64,000 nt of DNA, from positions 3,286,001 to 3,350,000 of the forward strand of contig NZ_CP041203.1 in the NCBI RefSeq assembly GCF_008033115.1, in the 5' to 3' direction. The translations under genes were made by a program, and so were the position numbers. Shown here piece after piece: positions 24,164-33,337 of this stretch. This DNA is from Cellulomonas sp. Y8. GTDB lineage: Bacteria > Actinomycetota > Actinomycetes > Actinomycetales > Cellulomonadaceae. Position 1 is the first letter of the stretch; each line of letters opens with the position of its first letter. The notes beneath the pieces were generated by a model. The model worked only from the letters and a program-made list of their open reading frames with translations. It made no database searches and was not told where the DNA came from.

Positions 24164-26005
24164 ATGGACCTGCTGCTGATCGGGGTGATCGGCGCCGTCG
24201 CGGTGGTCACGGTCACCGCCCTGGCCCCGCGGGTCGGGGTGTCGGCCCCGCTGCTGCTCGTCGCGCTCGGCGTCGGGATCAGCCTCCTCCCGGTGGTGCC
24301 GGCGGTCGAGATCGAGCCGGAGTGGATCCTCGGGGTGGTCCTGCCGCCGCTGCTCTACGCGACCTCGGTGTCGGTGCCGACGATGGACTTCCGGCGCGAC
24401 CTCACCGCGATCAGCGGCCTGTCGGTGCTGCTCGTGGTCGCGACGTCGGTGGTGCTGGGCGTGATCTTCTCCTGGCTCATCCCGGACGTCACGCTCGCGA
24501 CCGGGATCGCCCTGGGCGCCGTCCTCAGCCCGACCGACGCCGTGGCGACCTCGATCGTGCGGAAGTCCGGGGTGAGCCCCCGCATCGTCACGGTGCTGGA
24601 GGGCGAGAGCCTGCTGAACGACGCCTCCGCCCTGGTGCTCCTGCGCTCCGCGGTGGCGGCGACCGCCGCGTCGGTGACCCTGTGGGAGGTGGCGACGGAC
24701 TTCGTCTACGCGGTGGTCGTGGCGGTCGCGATCGGCGGGCTGATCGGCAAGGTCAGCCTGTGGGTGCGGACCCGGGTCGCCGACCCGCACCTGACGACCG
24801 CGATCTCGTTCATCGTGCCGTTCGTCGCGTACATCCCCGCGGAGCACCTGAACGCGTCCGGCCTGGTCGCGACCGTCAGCGCCGGCCTCGTCGCCGGGTC
24901 GGGCAGCGTCCGGCTGCGGCCGCAGGACCGGATCGCCGAGGCCGCCAACTGGCGCACGCTCGAGCTGCTCCTCGAGGGCGCGGTGTTCCTGGTGATGGGG
25001 CTCGAGCTGTACGGCCTCGTCGCGGAGGTGCAGGCGGACCACGGCCACCTGTGGGTCGCGATCGGGCTCGGCGCGCTGTCGGCCGTCGTGGTGCTCGTGG
25101 TCCGCACCGGGTACGTCGCCTACCTGCTGTCCCGGCTGTCCCGGCGCGCGCGCCGCGGCGTCACGGTCCGCGGCTACCTCAGCGCGCTCAACGACCGCGC
25201 GGACTCGCTCGCCACCCTGACCCGGGAGGACCTGGCCGAGCGCCGGATCCCGGGCGCGCCGCCGGCGGGGGCCGCGCCGCGCGCCACCACCGCACCGGTG
25301 GACGCGGCGAAGGTGCGCCGGGTGCTCGGCCGTCGCCGGCCGCGTCTCGGCCGGGACGACGCGCCTGAGGCCCGTGGCGTCCGGCTGCGTTACCGGATCA
25401 CCCGCCGGATCGCCGACATCGACTACCTGCAGGCCGAGCACCTCGGGCCGCGCGAGGGGGCGATCCTCGTGTGGGCCGGGATGCGCGGCGTCGTCACCCT
25501 CGCCGCCGCGCAGTCGCTGCCGCGGGACACCCCGCACCGCGCGCTGCTCGTGCTCGTCGCGTTCGTCGTGGCGGCCGGCACGCTGCTCGTGCAGGGCGGC
25601 ACGCTCGGGTGGCTGGTGCGCCGGCTCGGCCTGGGCCGCGACGGCGCCGACGACCGGGCCGAGGTGGACCGGCTGGCGGGGGAGATGGCGGTGGCCGCCG
25701 CGGCGCTGCTCGGCGACCCCGACCTGCGCCGGCCCGACGGCACCCCGTACGACGCGGGGGTCCTGGAGAAGGCCCGGCGGATCGCGGAGCGGCAGGGCGG
25801 CGAGCTCGACGAGGACGAGGAGGCCGAGGACCGCGCCTCCGCCGCCGCGCAGGTGCGCGAGCTGCGGCTGGCGGTGCTGGACGCGCAGCGGGAGGCGCTG
25901 CTGAAGGTCCGCGACCTCGGCACCGCGAGCTCCGGCGCGCTGACCGAGGCGCTCCGGGTGCTCGACGCGGACCAGATCAGCCTGGAGCTGCGCGAGCGGG
26001 ACTAG
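24164..26005 (+). CDS. CPA1-family Na+/H+ antiporter
   Basis: A 613-residue protein. The first 420 residues contain about 12 membrane helices with family motifs: LPPLLYATSV, LGAVLSPTDAVATSIVRKSG (the DA acidic site) and LEGESLLNDASALVLLRSAV (the ND motif), then VLMGLEL-type helix AVFLVMGLELYGLV. A loop at about 335-405 is long and charged, and the C-terminal 120 residues form a cytosolic tail rich in Glu (LDEDEEAEDRASAA). It exports Na+ in exchange for protons for pH and salt balance. The ATG has a GGAGGGGCGGAG region before it. Confidence 0.9.
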   Translation: MDLLLIGVIGAVAVVTVTALAPRVGVSAPLLLVALGVGISLLPVVPAVEIEPEWILGVVLPPLLYATSVSVPTMDFRRDLTAISGLSVLLVVATSVVLGVIFSWLIPDVTLATGIALGAVLSPTDAVATSIVRKSGVSPRIVTVLEGESLLNDASALVLLRSAVAATAASVTLWEVATDFVYAVVVAVAIGGLIGKVSLWVRTRVADPHLTTAISFIVPFVAYIPAEHLNASGLVATVSAGLVAGSGSVRLRPQDRIAEAANWRTLELLLEGAVFLVMGLELYGLVAEVQADHGHLWVAIGLGALSAVVVLVVRTGYVAYLLSRLSRRARRGVTVRGYLSALNDRADSLATLTREDLAERRIPGAPPAGAAPRATTAPVDAAKVRRVLGRRRPRLGRDDAPEARGVRLRYRITRRIADIDYLQAEHLGPREGAILVWAGMRGVVTLAAAQSLPRDTPHRALLVLVAFVVAAGTLLVQGGTLGWLVRRLGLGRDGADDRAEVDRLAGEMAVAAAALLGDPDLRRPDGTPYDAGVLEKARRIAERQGGELDEDEEAEDRASAAAQVRELRLAVLDAQREALLKVRDLGTASSGALTEALRVLDADQISLELRERD

Positions 26006-26017
26006 CGCGCGGCGGCG

Positions 26018-26719
26018 TCAGCCGACCGGGCCGCCCCGGGCGTCGAGCATGTCCTGCAGGGCGGTCAGCTCGCGCTCCTGCGACGTGACGATGTTCCGGG
26101 CCAGCGCCACCACCTGCGGGCGCTGCGCGTGCTCGACGGCGTACTCGGCCATCTCCACGCCGCCCTGGTGGTGCGGGATCATCAGCTGCAGGAACAGCCG
26201 GTCGGCCTCGGTCCCGGTCGCGGCGGTGAGCCGGGCGAGGTCCTCGCGGGACACCCACCCCGGCATCGCGGCGTAGCCCGACGCGTCGCCGGTCGCCGCG
26301 GTCGACCCGTGGCCGTGCTCCGTCCCGGTCATCCACGCCATCGGGGCCGCCGACGCCGCGGCCGGCAGCCCCCACGTCGACAGCCAGCCGGCCATCTGGC
26401 CGATCTGGTTCTGCTGGGTCAGCAGGATGTCGAGCGCGACCGTCCGCACCTCCTCGTCGGTGCTGCGGTCCCGGAGCAGCACCGCCAGGTCGACCGCCTG
26501 CGCGTGGTGCGCCTGCATGTCCCGGGCGAACCCGGCGTCGACCGACCCCTCGGGGGCCGCGGTGAGCGCCGGCTGCCGGGCGAGCAGCGCCCCGCCGAGC
26601 GCGCCCAGCACCAGGGCGGCGAGCGCCACCACGACGAGCACGACGCGCCCGTGACCCCGGCCCGCGGGTGCGGGGTCCGGCGCCACGGGCGCGTCGGTGC
26701 GCAGGTCCTCCGACGTCAC
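26018..26719 (-). CDS. DUF305 (ferritin-like) membrane-anchored protein
   Basis: A 233-residue protein with one N-terminal membrane helix (VVLVVVALAALVLGALGGAL) and two DUF305 halves: MQAHHAQAVDLAVLLRDRST and LMIPHHQGGVEMAEYAVEHA. The HH pairs are typical of DUF305, a periplasmic four-helix family linked to copper or other metal stress. It starts GTG, overlapping the DUF3105 stop by 4 nt (GTGA), so the two are coupled. Exact function is not known. Confidence 0.88.
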   Translation of the reverse strand: MTSEDLRTDAPVAPDPAPAGRGHGRVVLVVVALAALVLGALGGALLARQPALTAAPEGSVDAGFARDMQAHHAQAVDLAVLLRDRSTDEEVRTVALDILLTQQNQIGQMAGWLSTWGLPAAASAAPMAWMTGTEHGHGSTAATGDASGYAAMPGWVSREDLARLTAATGTEADRLFLQLMIPHHQGGVEMAEYAVEHAQRPQVVALARNIVTSQERELTALQDMLDARGGPVG

Positions 26720-27360
26720 GCCGGGGTGCCCACGCCGCTCGAGCAGGGCGCGCCGACCTCGGCGAGCTCCGGGTTGAGCAGGTACTTCTGGATGAAGACC
26801 GGCAGCCGCTCGTCGTCGACCGAGTCGACCTTGAGCTGGTAGCCCCACGCGCTCACGGCGACCGGGGAGGAGTCGAGGCCCTCGTACGGGGACACCAGCA
26901 CGTAGGACTGGTTCTCGGCGAACGCCTGCAGCGTCGCGACGTCCGCGGCGGGCAGCGCGGGGTCGTAGGTGATCCACACGGCGCCGTGCTCGAGCGAGTG
27001 CACCGCGTTCTCGTCCGGCACCGGCTCGGTGTACACGCCGCAGTTCAGCCACGCGGCGTTGTGGTCCCCGCCGGCCGGCGGGGACTGCGGGTAGTCGACG
27101 GCGGTCGTGACGTGGTCGAACGTGAGGCCGTCGAACGCCTCGACGCCCTCGATGTCGGCGTCCGCCTGCGCCTGGAGGGCGGCCTTGTCGCGGCCGGCGT
27201 CGACGATCACCCAGGCGCTGACGCCGACGAGGGCGAGGACGAGGACGCCGGCGATCGAGCCGATCCAGACGGCGCGGCCGCGCTCCTTCTTGCGCTGCTC
27301 GGCTCGGACGGCGGCCAGGCGGGCCTGGCGCTCGGCCGCGGTGGGACGGCGGTCGGGCAT
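26716..27360 (-). CDS. DUF3105 membrane-anchored protein
   Basis: A 214-residue protein: a charged cytosolic N-terminus (AERQARLAAVRAEQRKKERG), one membrane span (residues about 30-52), then the DUF3105 domain with DYPQSPPAGGDHNAAWLNCG, NAVHSLEHGAVWITYDP and GYQLKVDSVDDERL. The conserved His and Cys residues suggest metal binding outside the membrane. It commonly sits next to DUF305 genes in actinobacteria, as here. A locally AT-rich promoter lies upstream (27405-27440). Confidence 0.88.
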   Translation of the reverse strand: MPDRRPTAAERQARLAAVRAEQRKKERGRAVWIGSIAGVLVLALVGVSAWVIVDAGRDKAALQAQADADIEGVEAFDGLTFDHVTTAVDYPQSPPAGGDHNAAWLNCGVYTEPVPDENAVHSLEHGAVWITYDPALPAADVATLQAFAENQSYVLVSPYEGLDSSPVAVSAWGYQLKVDSVDDERLPVFIQKYLLNPELAEVGAPCSSGVGTPA

Positions 27361-27430
27361 GGGGTACTCCTCCGGTCGGTCGGCGCGGCCCGCGGGCCGG
27401 TCGGTCCGGCGAGAATACTTGAAGGATCTA

Positions 27431-29713
27431 CTAATTGACAGGTGCCCCGGTGCCGAGGCGGGCGTCGAGCGCCGCCGGCGGCCCCGGCCGCCCCAGCGCC
27501 CAGCCCTGCGCGGCGTCGCAGCCCAGCTCCCGGAGCAGCGCGAGCGTGCGCTCGTCCTCGACGCCCTCCGCGACGACCTGCATGCCGAGCGCGTGCCCGA
27601 GGTCGATCGTCGAGCGGAGGATCTCGGCGCACACCCGGTCGTCGGCCGCGGGCGCCACGAACGCCCGGTCGACCTTGAGCACGGTGAACGGCAGCCGGCG
27701 CAGGTAGTCCAGCGAGCCGTAGCCGACGCCGTAGTCGTCGACCGCGAGCACGACGCCGAGGTCCGCGAGCGCCCGCAGCGTCCGCCCGGCCTGCGCGGCG
27801 TCGCGCATCGCCATCGTCTCGGTCACCTCGAGCCCCAGCGCGTCCGCGGCCAGCCCGTGCCGGTCCAGCGCGGCGCGCACGTCGCCGACCAGCCGGGGGT
27901 CGTCGAGGTCGTGCGCGGAGACGTTGACGGACACCACGAAGGACCGGGCGCCCGCCGCGCGCCAGCGGGCGCACTGCGTCAGGGCGACGTCGAGCACGTG
28001 CAGCGTCACCGGGCGGACGAACCCCGTGCGCTCCGCGGCGGGCACGAACGCGTCGGGGCCGAGCAGGCCGTGCGCGGGGTGCTGCCAGCGCACCAGCGCC
28101 TCGGCTCCGTCGACCCGGCCGGCCGCGACCGCGACCTGCGGCTGGAAGTGCACCACCAGCTCGCCGCACGCGGCGGCCGCGGGCAGCCGGCGCAGCAGGT
28201 CGGTCGCGCACAGCGCGGGGGCGCTCGGCCCGGCCGCGGGCCCGGGCCCCGGCCCGCGCTGAGCGGGCAGCGCGGCGCCGACGACGTCCAGCGCCACGCG
28301 CTCGTCGCGGTGCCGGGCGGTGACCAGCGCCGCGTCGGCCCGCGCGACGAGCGCGTCCGCCGCGGCCGGCCGCCCGGCTCCCACGGCACCGCCGACCATC
28401 GGCCGGACCGACAGGTCGAGCCCGCCCACCGCCAGGGGCGGGGTCAGCCGGGCGACCAGCCGGCGGGCGGCCTCCTCGGCCCCGGCGGGGTCGGCGACGT
28501 CCAGCCCCACCGCGAACACGTCGCGCGCCAGCCGCGCGGGCGTGCCGCCCTCCTCGGCCTCCCGGCCCACCACGGCGCCGACCGCGCGCAGCAGGTCGTC
28601 GGCCACCGCGTGCCCGAGCGTCTGCGCCACGTCGCGGTACCCGTCGAGGCTCACGAGCAGCACGGCGGGCACCGTCCCGGCGGGCGCGTCGTCGGCCGGC
28701 GTCTCCAGCCGGCGCGCGAGCCCGGTGGCGTTGGCGAGGCCGGTGAGCGGGTCGGTCACCGCGAGGTGCTCCAGCCGGCCGTGCTGGCGGCGCATCGCCC
28801 GCAGGACCCCGCCGAACCGGAGGAGGAACGCGGCGATCACGACGATGGCGGCGACGCACACCTCGGCGACGTGCACGGGCAGACCGAGCGCCGCCTCGAG
28901 GAGCGCCGTGCCGGGCAGGACGCAGACCGAGGCGCCGAGGAGCATCAGGTACCCGGTGCCGAGGTCCCCGTCGGCCCGCGGGGGAGCGACCCGGCCGGCG
29001 GAGGCGTGCCGGGCGGCGGCCGCGAGCAGCACGTACCCCGCGAGCCAGAGGGAGTCGAGCAGGTGCACGCGCGCGTCGAGCGCGGGCCAGCCCGGCGCGA
29101 GCAGGAACAGCTCGTCGGCCAGCAGGATCGCCAGCACGCCCCAGGTCGAGAGCCGCAGGGCCGGCGGCCGGGTACCCGCGGCGGTGGCGGCGCGGGCGAG
29201 GAGGACGAGCAGCACGGCGTCGCCCACGGGGTAGGCCGCGCCGACGGCGGTGCCCAGCGGGTCGGCGGCCCAGGTGGACAGCGTCGGCTCCAGGACCGCG
29301 AGCCACAGGACGAGCAGGGCGCCGCTCGTCACCAGCACCGCGTCGAGCAGCCAGGTCGGGCGCCTCCCCCGCGGCGCGGGGAACGCGCGGACCAGCCCGG
29401 CGGCCAGCAGCGGGTAGGACGCGACGTAGGCCACGTCGGCCACGGACGGGAACGGCTCCACCCCGAGGCCGCGCTCCAGCAGGGTCCACAGCGCGTCGCC
29501 GACCACCCAGGCGACCAGCCCGAGCGCCAGCAGCCGCCAGGCGCGCCGCTGCGGTCCGACGACGCGGCCCGCGGCGCTGAGCGCCCGCGCGGCGCACACC
29601 GCGCCGACCGCCACGTAGAGCACGTCCCGCGGCGTGCCCGGGGGCAGCACCGCGTGCACCGTCAGCGCGGCGACGGCGACCGCGACCGGCGGGACGGGGA
29701 CACGGTGGAGCAC
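27431..29713 (-). CDS. Membrane GGDEF-EAL protein, probable c-di-GMP phosphodiesterase
   Basis: A 760-residue protein starting GTG after GAGGAG. Residues 1-300 form about eight to nine membrane helices. A GGDEF domain (about 315-470) begins VTDPLTGLANATGLARRLE, but its signature is RLARDVFAV at about residue 393 instead of RLGGDEFAV, so cyclase activity is unlikely. The EAL domain (about 515-745) keeps GAEALVRW, SVNVSAHDLDD, LEVTETMAM, AVDDYGVGYGSLDYL and QVVAEGVED, with the metal and c-di-GMP residues. It should degrade c-di-GMP, perhaps tuned by the degenerate GGDEF domain. It is divergent from the phosphatase-glycosyltransferase operon. Confidence 0.88.
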   Translation of the reverse strand: MLHRVPVPPVAVAVAALTVHAVLPPGTPRDVLYVAVGAVCAARALSAAGRVVGPQRRAWRLLALGLVAWVVGDALWTLLERGLGVEPFPSVADVAYVASYPLLAAGLVRAFPAPRGRRPTWLLDAVLVTSGALLVLWLAVLEPTLSTWAADPLGTAVGAAYPVGDAVLLVLLARAATAAGTRPPALRLSTWGVLAILLADELFLLAPGWPALDARVHLLDSLWLAGYVLLAAAARHASAGRVAPPRADGDLGTGYLMLLGASVCVLPGTALLEAALGLPVHVAEVCVAAIVVIAAFLLRFGGVLRAMRRQHGRLEHLAVTDPLTGLANATGLARRLETPADDAPAGTVPAVLLVSLDGYRDVAQTLGHAVADDLLRAVGAVVGREAEEGGTPARLARDVFAVGLDVADPAGAEEAARRLVARLTPPLAVGGLDLSVRPMVGGAVGAGRPAAADALVARADAALVTARHRDERVALDVVGAALPAQRGPGPGPAAGPSAPALCATDLLRRLPAAAACGELVVHFQPQVAVAAGRVDGAEALVRWQHPAHGLLGPDAFVPAAERTGFVRPVTLHVLDVALTQCARWRAAGARSFVVSVNVSAHDLDDPRLVGDVRAALDRHGLAADALGLEVTETMAMRDAAQAGRTLRALADLGVVLAVDDYGVGYGSLDYLRRLPFTVLKVDRAFVAPAADDRVCAEILRSTIDLGHALGMQVVAEGVEDERTLALLRELGCDAAQGWALGRPGPPAALDARLGTGAPVN

Positions 29714-29830
29714 GGACTCCTCATCGGCATCCTGCGGTGCTCCTTGACCCGTCAGGCGGGTGGTCTCGGCACGCCGCGCCGCCCTGCGGGTCAGGGGTCC
29801 TGTGGGTAGGGTCGCGCCGGGGGGTGAGGC

Positions 29831-31015
29831 ATGGGCGAGACCGCACGGGGCGACGTCGACGAGGCACGACGCGTCGCGGCGCTGCGCGAGCTGGACGTCC
29901 TCGACACGCCCCCGGAGGAGCGGTTCGACCGGGTGACCCGGCTGGCGCAGCAGCTGTTCGGGGTCCAGATGGCGTTCGTCTCGCTGGTGGACGCCGACCG
30001 GCTGTTCCTCAAGTCGCACCAGGGCACCGGCGCCCGCGAGACGCCGCGCGACGGCATGTTCTGCGCCGTCGCGATCGAGCAGCCCGCGACGCTGGTGGTC
30101 CCCGACGCCGCCCTGGACCCCCGGTTCGCGGTGGCCCCCTTCGTGACCGGCGAGCCGCACATCCGGTTCTACGCCGGGCGGCCCCTGGCGACCGCGGGCG
30201 GCCAGCGGGTCGGCACGCTGTGCCTGATGGACCGCCGGCCGCGGGAGTTCTCCGCGGAGGACGAGGCGCTGCTCGTCGACCTCGCCGCGTGGGTGGAGAA
30301 GGAGCTGTCCGCGGACGCCGAGCTCGGGCGCGCCGCCGAGGTGCAGCGCGGGCTGCTGCCCACCGGCGCGCCGGACGTCCCGGGGTGGGACCTGGCCGGC
30401 GCCTGCCTCCCCGCGCACGGGGTGGGCGGCGACTTCTACGACTGGCAGGCGACCCCGGAGCGCCTGCTGCTGACCCTCGCGGACGTGATGGACCGGGGCC
30501 TGGGGGCCGCGATCATCGCCGCGACGGTGCGCTCGGTGCTCCGCGGCGTCGGCCGGCACGAGGACGTGGCGGCGGCGGTGGCGCTCGCGGAGCGGGTGCT
30601 CGAGCCCGACCTCGACCGGGCCGGCGCGTTCGTCACCGCGTTCCACGCGGAGCTCGACCCGGCGACCGGCGTGCTGCGGTACACGGACGCGGGACACGGC
30701 CTCGCGGTGCTGCGCGCCGCCGACGGGACCCTGCGGCGGCTGCCCGCGCAGGGTCCGCCGCTCGGCGTGGTCGTGGGGGTGCCGCGCGCGGCGGCCGAGG
30801 TCGTGCTCGCGCCCGGCGACACCCTGGCCGTCGTGAGCGACGGCCTGCTCGAGCGCGGCGACCGGGCGCTGGACCCGGAGGACGTGCTGGCGGGGCCGCT
30901 CGGCGCCGCCACGTCGGCGGCGGACGCCGTGGCCCGCGTGCTCGCGGCCGCCGGTACCGCCACGGACCGCCCCGACGACGTGACCGTCGTGGTGCTGAAG
31001 AGGGAGAACGGATGA
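29831..31015 (+). CDS. GAF-PP2C (SpoIIE/RsbU-type) phosphatase
   Basis: A 394-residue cytosolic protein. A GAF domain spans about residues 10-155 (RFDRVTRLAQQLFGVQMAFV, RFYAGRPLATAGGQRVGTLC). A PP2C phosphatase domain spans about 170-394 (VQRGLLPTGAPDVPGWDLAG, VGGDFYDWQATPERLLLTLA, ADVMDRGLGAA, YTDAGHGLAVL, SDGLLE, DDVTVVVL), with the metal-binding Asp residues of GGDFYDW, SDG and PDDVT. RsbU-like phosphatases dephosphorylate STAS proteins in partner switching. The stop overlaps the glycosyltransferase start by 4 nt. It has a paralogue at 33765. Confidence 0.9.
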   Translation: MGETARGDVDEARRVAALRELDVLDTPPEERFDRVTRLAQQLFGVQMAFVSLVDADRLFLKSHQGTGARETPRDGMFCAVAIEQPATLVVPDAALDPRFAVAPFVTGEPHIRFYAGRPLATAGGQRVGTLCLMDRRPREFSAEDEALLVDLAAWVEKELSADAELGRAAEVQRGLLPTGAPDVPGWDLAGACLPAHGVGGDFYDWQATPERLLLTLADVMDRGLGAAIIAATVRSVLRGVGRHEDVAAAVALAERVLEPDLDRAGAFVTAFHAELDPATGVLRYTDAGHGLAVLRAADGTLRRLPAQGPPLGVVVGVPRAAAEVVLAPGDTLAVVSDGLLERGDRALDPEDVLAGPLGAATSAADAVARVLAAAGTATDRPDDVTVVVLKRENG

Positions 31016-32982
31016 GGCAGCAGCTCGTGCTGCGGGTCGTCGTGGTGCTCACGCTCCTGCTGGGCGTGAACTACATCGCCTGGCGCTGGCTCGACTCGGT
31101 GAACTGGTCGGCGTGGTGGATCGCCGTCCCGCTGGTGATCGCGGAGACGTACTCGCTGATCGACGTCGCGCTGTTCGGCATGACGATGTGGAAGGCGAAG
31201 CGGCGCGACGACCCGCCCGCGCCGGCGCCCGGGATCACGGTCGACGTGTTCGTCACCACGTACGACGAGCCCGTGGAGCTGGTGATGCGGACCGCGGAGG
31301 CCGCGCGCGACATCGCGTACCCGCACCGCACCTTCGTGCTGGACGACGGATCGCGGCCCGACCTGGCCGCCGCCGCGCGCGCCGCCGGGGTCGGGTACAT
31401 CGAGCGCTCCGAGGACTGGACCGACCGGCCGCGGCACGCCAAGGCCGGCAACCTCAACAACGCGCTGTTCCAGACGGACGGCGAGTTCCTGCTCATCCTC
31501 GACGCGGACCAGATCCCGGAGCCGGAGCTCCTCGACCGCGTCCTCGGGTACTTCGAGGACCCCGCGGTCGCGCTCGTGCAGACGCCGCAGTTCTTCACCA
31601 ACGTCACCTCCGCCGACCCCCTCGGCAGCCAGGCGCCGCTGTTCTACGGCCCGATCCAGCAGGGCAAGGACGGCTGGAACGCCGCGTTCTTCTGCGGGTC
31701 GAACGCGGTGCTGCGCCGGGACGCCCTCATGCAGCTCGGCCTGGTCGGCTACGTCCGGGAGACCGAGCGGTCGGTGCGCGAGGCGCTGCACGCGTCGCGC
31801 CGGCTGCTCGACCGTGCGCAGCGGGACGCCCCGGACGCCGCCCAGGCCGCGGTGCTGCACGAGGTGCAGGAGGCGGCCGCGCGGGCGCTCGCGCAGCTCG
31901 ACGCGGGCGAGCCGCTGTCGGACGTCACGTACGGCTTCCAGCGCGAGGTCGACGGGATCTCGGCGCAGGTCGTGGCCCGGGACGTCGCGAGCATCCAGGA
32001 CGACCTCGCCGCGATCGCGGCGCTGCCGATCGCCCGGGACGACGAGATCGGCGCGGTCGTCGTCGACGAGCCCGCGCTGGCCCGGCTCGCCGACCGCGAG
32101 TGGTCGCCGCTCGGTGCGATCGAGTCGGTGCAGGCGCTGGTGCGGGCGGTGGACGTGGACCGGTCCTCCGAGGCGCAGGCCGTGATGCCGGTCGCCACGC
32201 TGTCGGTCACCGAGGACATGGCGACCGCGATGCGGCTGCACTCCCTCGGCTGGAGGACCGTCTACCACCACGAGAGCCTGGCCCACGGCCTCGCCCCCGA
32301 GGACCTCGGCACGATGATGACCCAGCGGCTGCGCTGGGCGCAGGGCACGATGCAGGTGATGCTCAAGGAGAACCCGCTGGGCGTCCGGGGCCTGGCGGTC
32401 GGCCAGAAGCTCATGTACTTCGCGACCATGTGGTCCTACCTGTCGGGCTTCGCCGCGCTGGTCTACCTGGCCGCGCCGATCATCTTCCTGTGCTTCGGCG
32501 TGCTGCCCGTGACCGCCTGGACGGTCGACTTCTTCGCCCGGTTCATCCCGTTCTTCCTGGCCAGCCAGCTGCTGTTCGTGGTGGCGGCCCGGGGCGTGAA
32601 GACCTGGCGCGGGCAGCAGTACGCGCTCGCGCTGTTCCCGGTGTGGATCAAGGCCGTGTGGACCGCGGTGGCGAACGTGTGGTTCGGCCGGCCGCTCGGC
32701 TTCGCGGTGACCCCGAAGGTCCGGCCAGACGGGTCGCCCAGCCAGTGGCGGCTCGTCTGGCCCCAGCTGCTCGCGATGGCGCTGCTGGTCGTCGCGGCGG
32801 TGGTCGGGATCGTCCGGGCGTCGCTCGGGCTGTCCCTCTGGGTGGGCACGACCGTGAACCTGCTGTGGGTGGTGTACGACCTGGTGGTGCTCAGCGTGGT
32901 GGTGCAGGCGCTCCGCTACCGCGGGTTCGCCGGGCCCGAGGCGAGCCCGCCGCCCAGCGCGCGGCGCCGGGGCATCGCATGA
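31012..32982 (+). CDS. BcsA-like membrane glycosyltransferase 2 with large catalytic-domain insert
   Basis: A 656-residue membrane protein. Two N-terminal helices are followed by a GT2 domain with D111-D112-G113 (FVLDDGSRPDL), D164-A-D166 (LLILDADQIPEP), T400-E401-D402 (SVTEDMATAMRLHS) and Q438-R-L-R-W442 (TQRLRWAQGTMQVM), the UDP-sugar and acceptor motifs of cellulose/hyaluronan-type synthases. Four or five C-terminal helices form the export channel. No PilZ domain is present. Between FFCGSNAVLRRDAL (about 226) and TED (400) lies an insert of about 145 residues, mostly charged helix; cellulose synthases have only some 25 residues there. The start overlaps the upstream phosphatase. The polysaccharide made is unknown. 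Confidence 0.88.
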   Translation: MRQQLVLRVVVVLTLLLGVNYIAWRWLDSVNWSAWWIAVPLVIAETYSLIDVALFGMTMWKAKRRDDPPAPAPGITVDVFVTTYDEPVELVMRTAEAARDIAYPHRTFVLDDGSRPDLAAAARAAGVGYIERSEDWTDRPRHAKAGNLNNALFQTDGEFLLILDADQIPEPELLDRVLGYFEDPAVALVQTPQFFTNVTSADPLGSQAPLFYGPIQQGKDGWNAAFFCGSNAVLRRDALMQLGLVGYVRETERSVREALHASRRLLDRAQRDAPDAAQAAVLHEVQEAAARALAQLDAGEPLSDVTYGFQREVDGISAQVVARDVASIQDDLAAIAALPIARDDEIGAVVVDEPALARLADREWSPLGAIESVQALVRAVDVDRSSEAQAVMPVATLSVTEDMATAMRLHSLGWRTVYHHESLAHGLAPEDLGTMMTQRLRWAQGTMQVMLKENPLGVRGLAVGQKLMYFATMWSYLSGFAALVYLAAPIIFLCFGVLPVTAWTVDFFARFIPFFLASQLLFVVAARGVKTWRGQQYALALFPVWIKAVWTAVANVWFGRPLGFAVTPKVRPDGSPSQWRLVWPQLLAMALLVVAAVVGIVRASLGLSLWVGTTVNLLWVVYDLVVLSVVVQALRYRGFAGPEASPPPSARRRGIA

Positions 32983-33001
32983 CGACGACGAGGAGGACCC
33001 G

Positions 33002-33337
33002 ATGGAGCTGACGACCGACCGGACCGAGGGCGCGGCCGTGCTGCGCGTGCAGGGCCGGCTGACCATGGCCGCCGCGGGCGAGCTGAAGGCCGCCGTCGAC
33101 CGCGAGGTGGCCGAGGGGCGCACGCTCGTGGTCGTCGACCTGGCGGAGACGGCGTTCCTGGACTCGTCCGGGCTGGGCGCGCTGGTCGGCGGGCTGCGGA
33201 CCGCCCGCGCCGCCGGGGGCGACCTGCGGATCGCCCGCGTCGGCCAGCAGGTCCGCACCGTGCTGGAGCTCACCACGATGGACCGGGTGCTCCGCCCGTA
33301 CGCCACCGTCGAGGACGCGGTCGGTGCCGGCCGCTGA
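33002..33337 (+). CDS. STAS-domain anti-anti-sigma factor
   Basis: A 111-residue STAS protein. D54-S55-S56-G57 in FLDSSGLGALVGGL is the phospho-acceptor site conserved in SpoIIAA/RsbV. It starts ATG with GAGGAGGA before it, 19 bp after the glycosyltransferase stop. Phosphorylation by an RsbW-type kinase (the next gene, overlapping by 14 nt) would inactivate it, and a PP2C phosphatase from this locus would reactivate it. Confidence 0.92.
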   Translation: MELTTDRTEGAAVLRVQGRLTMAAAGELKAAVDREVAEGRTLVVVDLAETAFLDSSGLGALVGGLRTARAAGGDLRIARVGQQVRTVLELTTMDRVLRPYATVEDAVGAGR

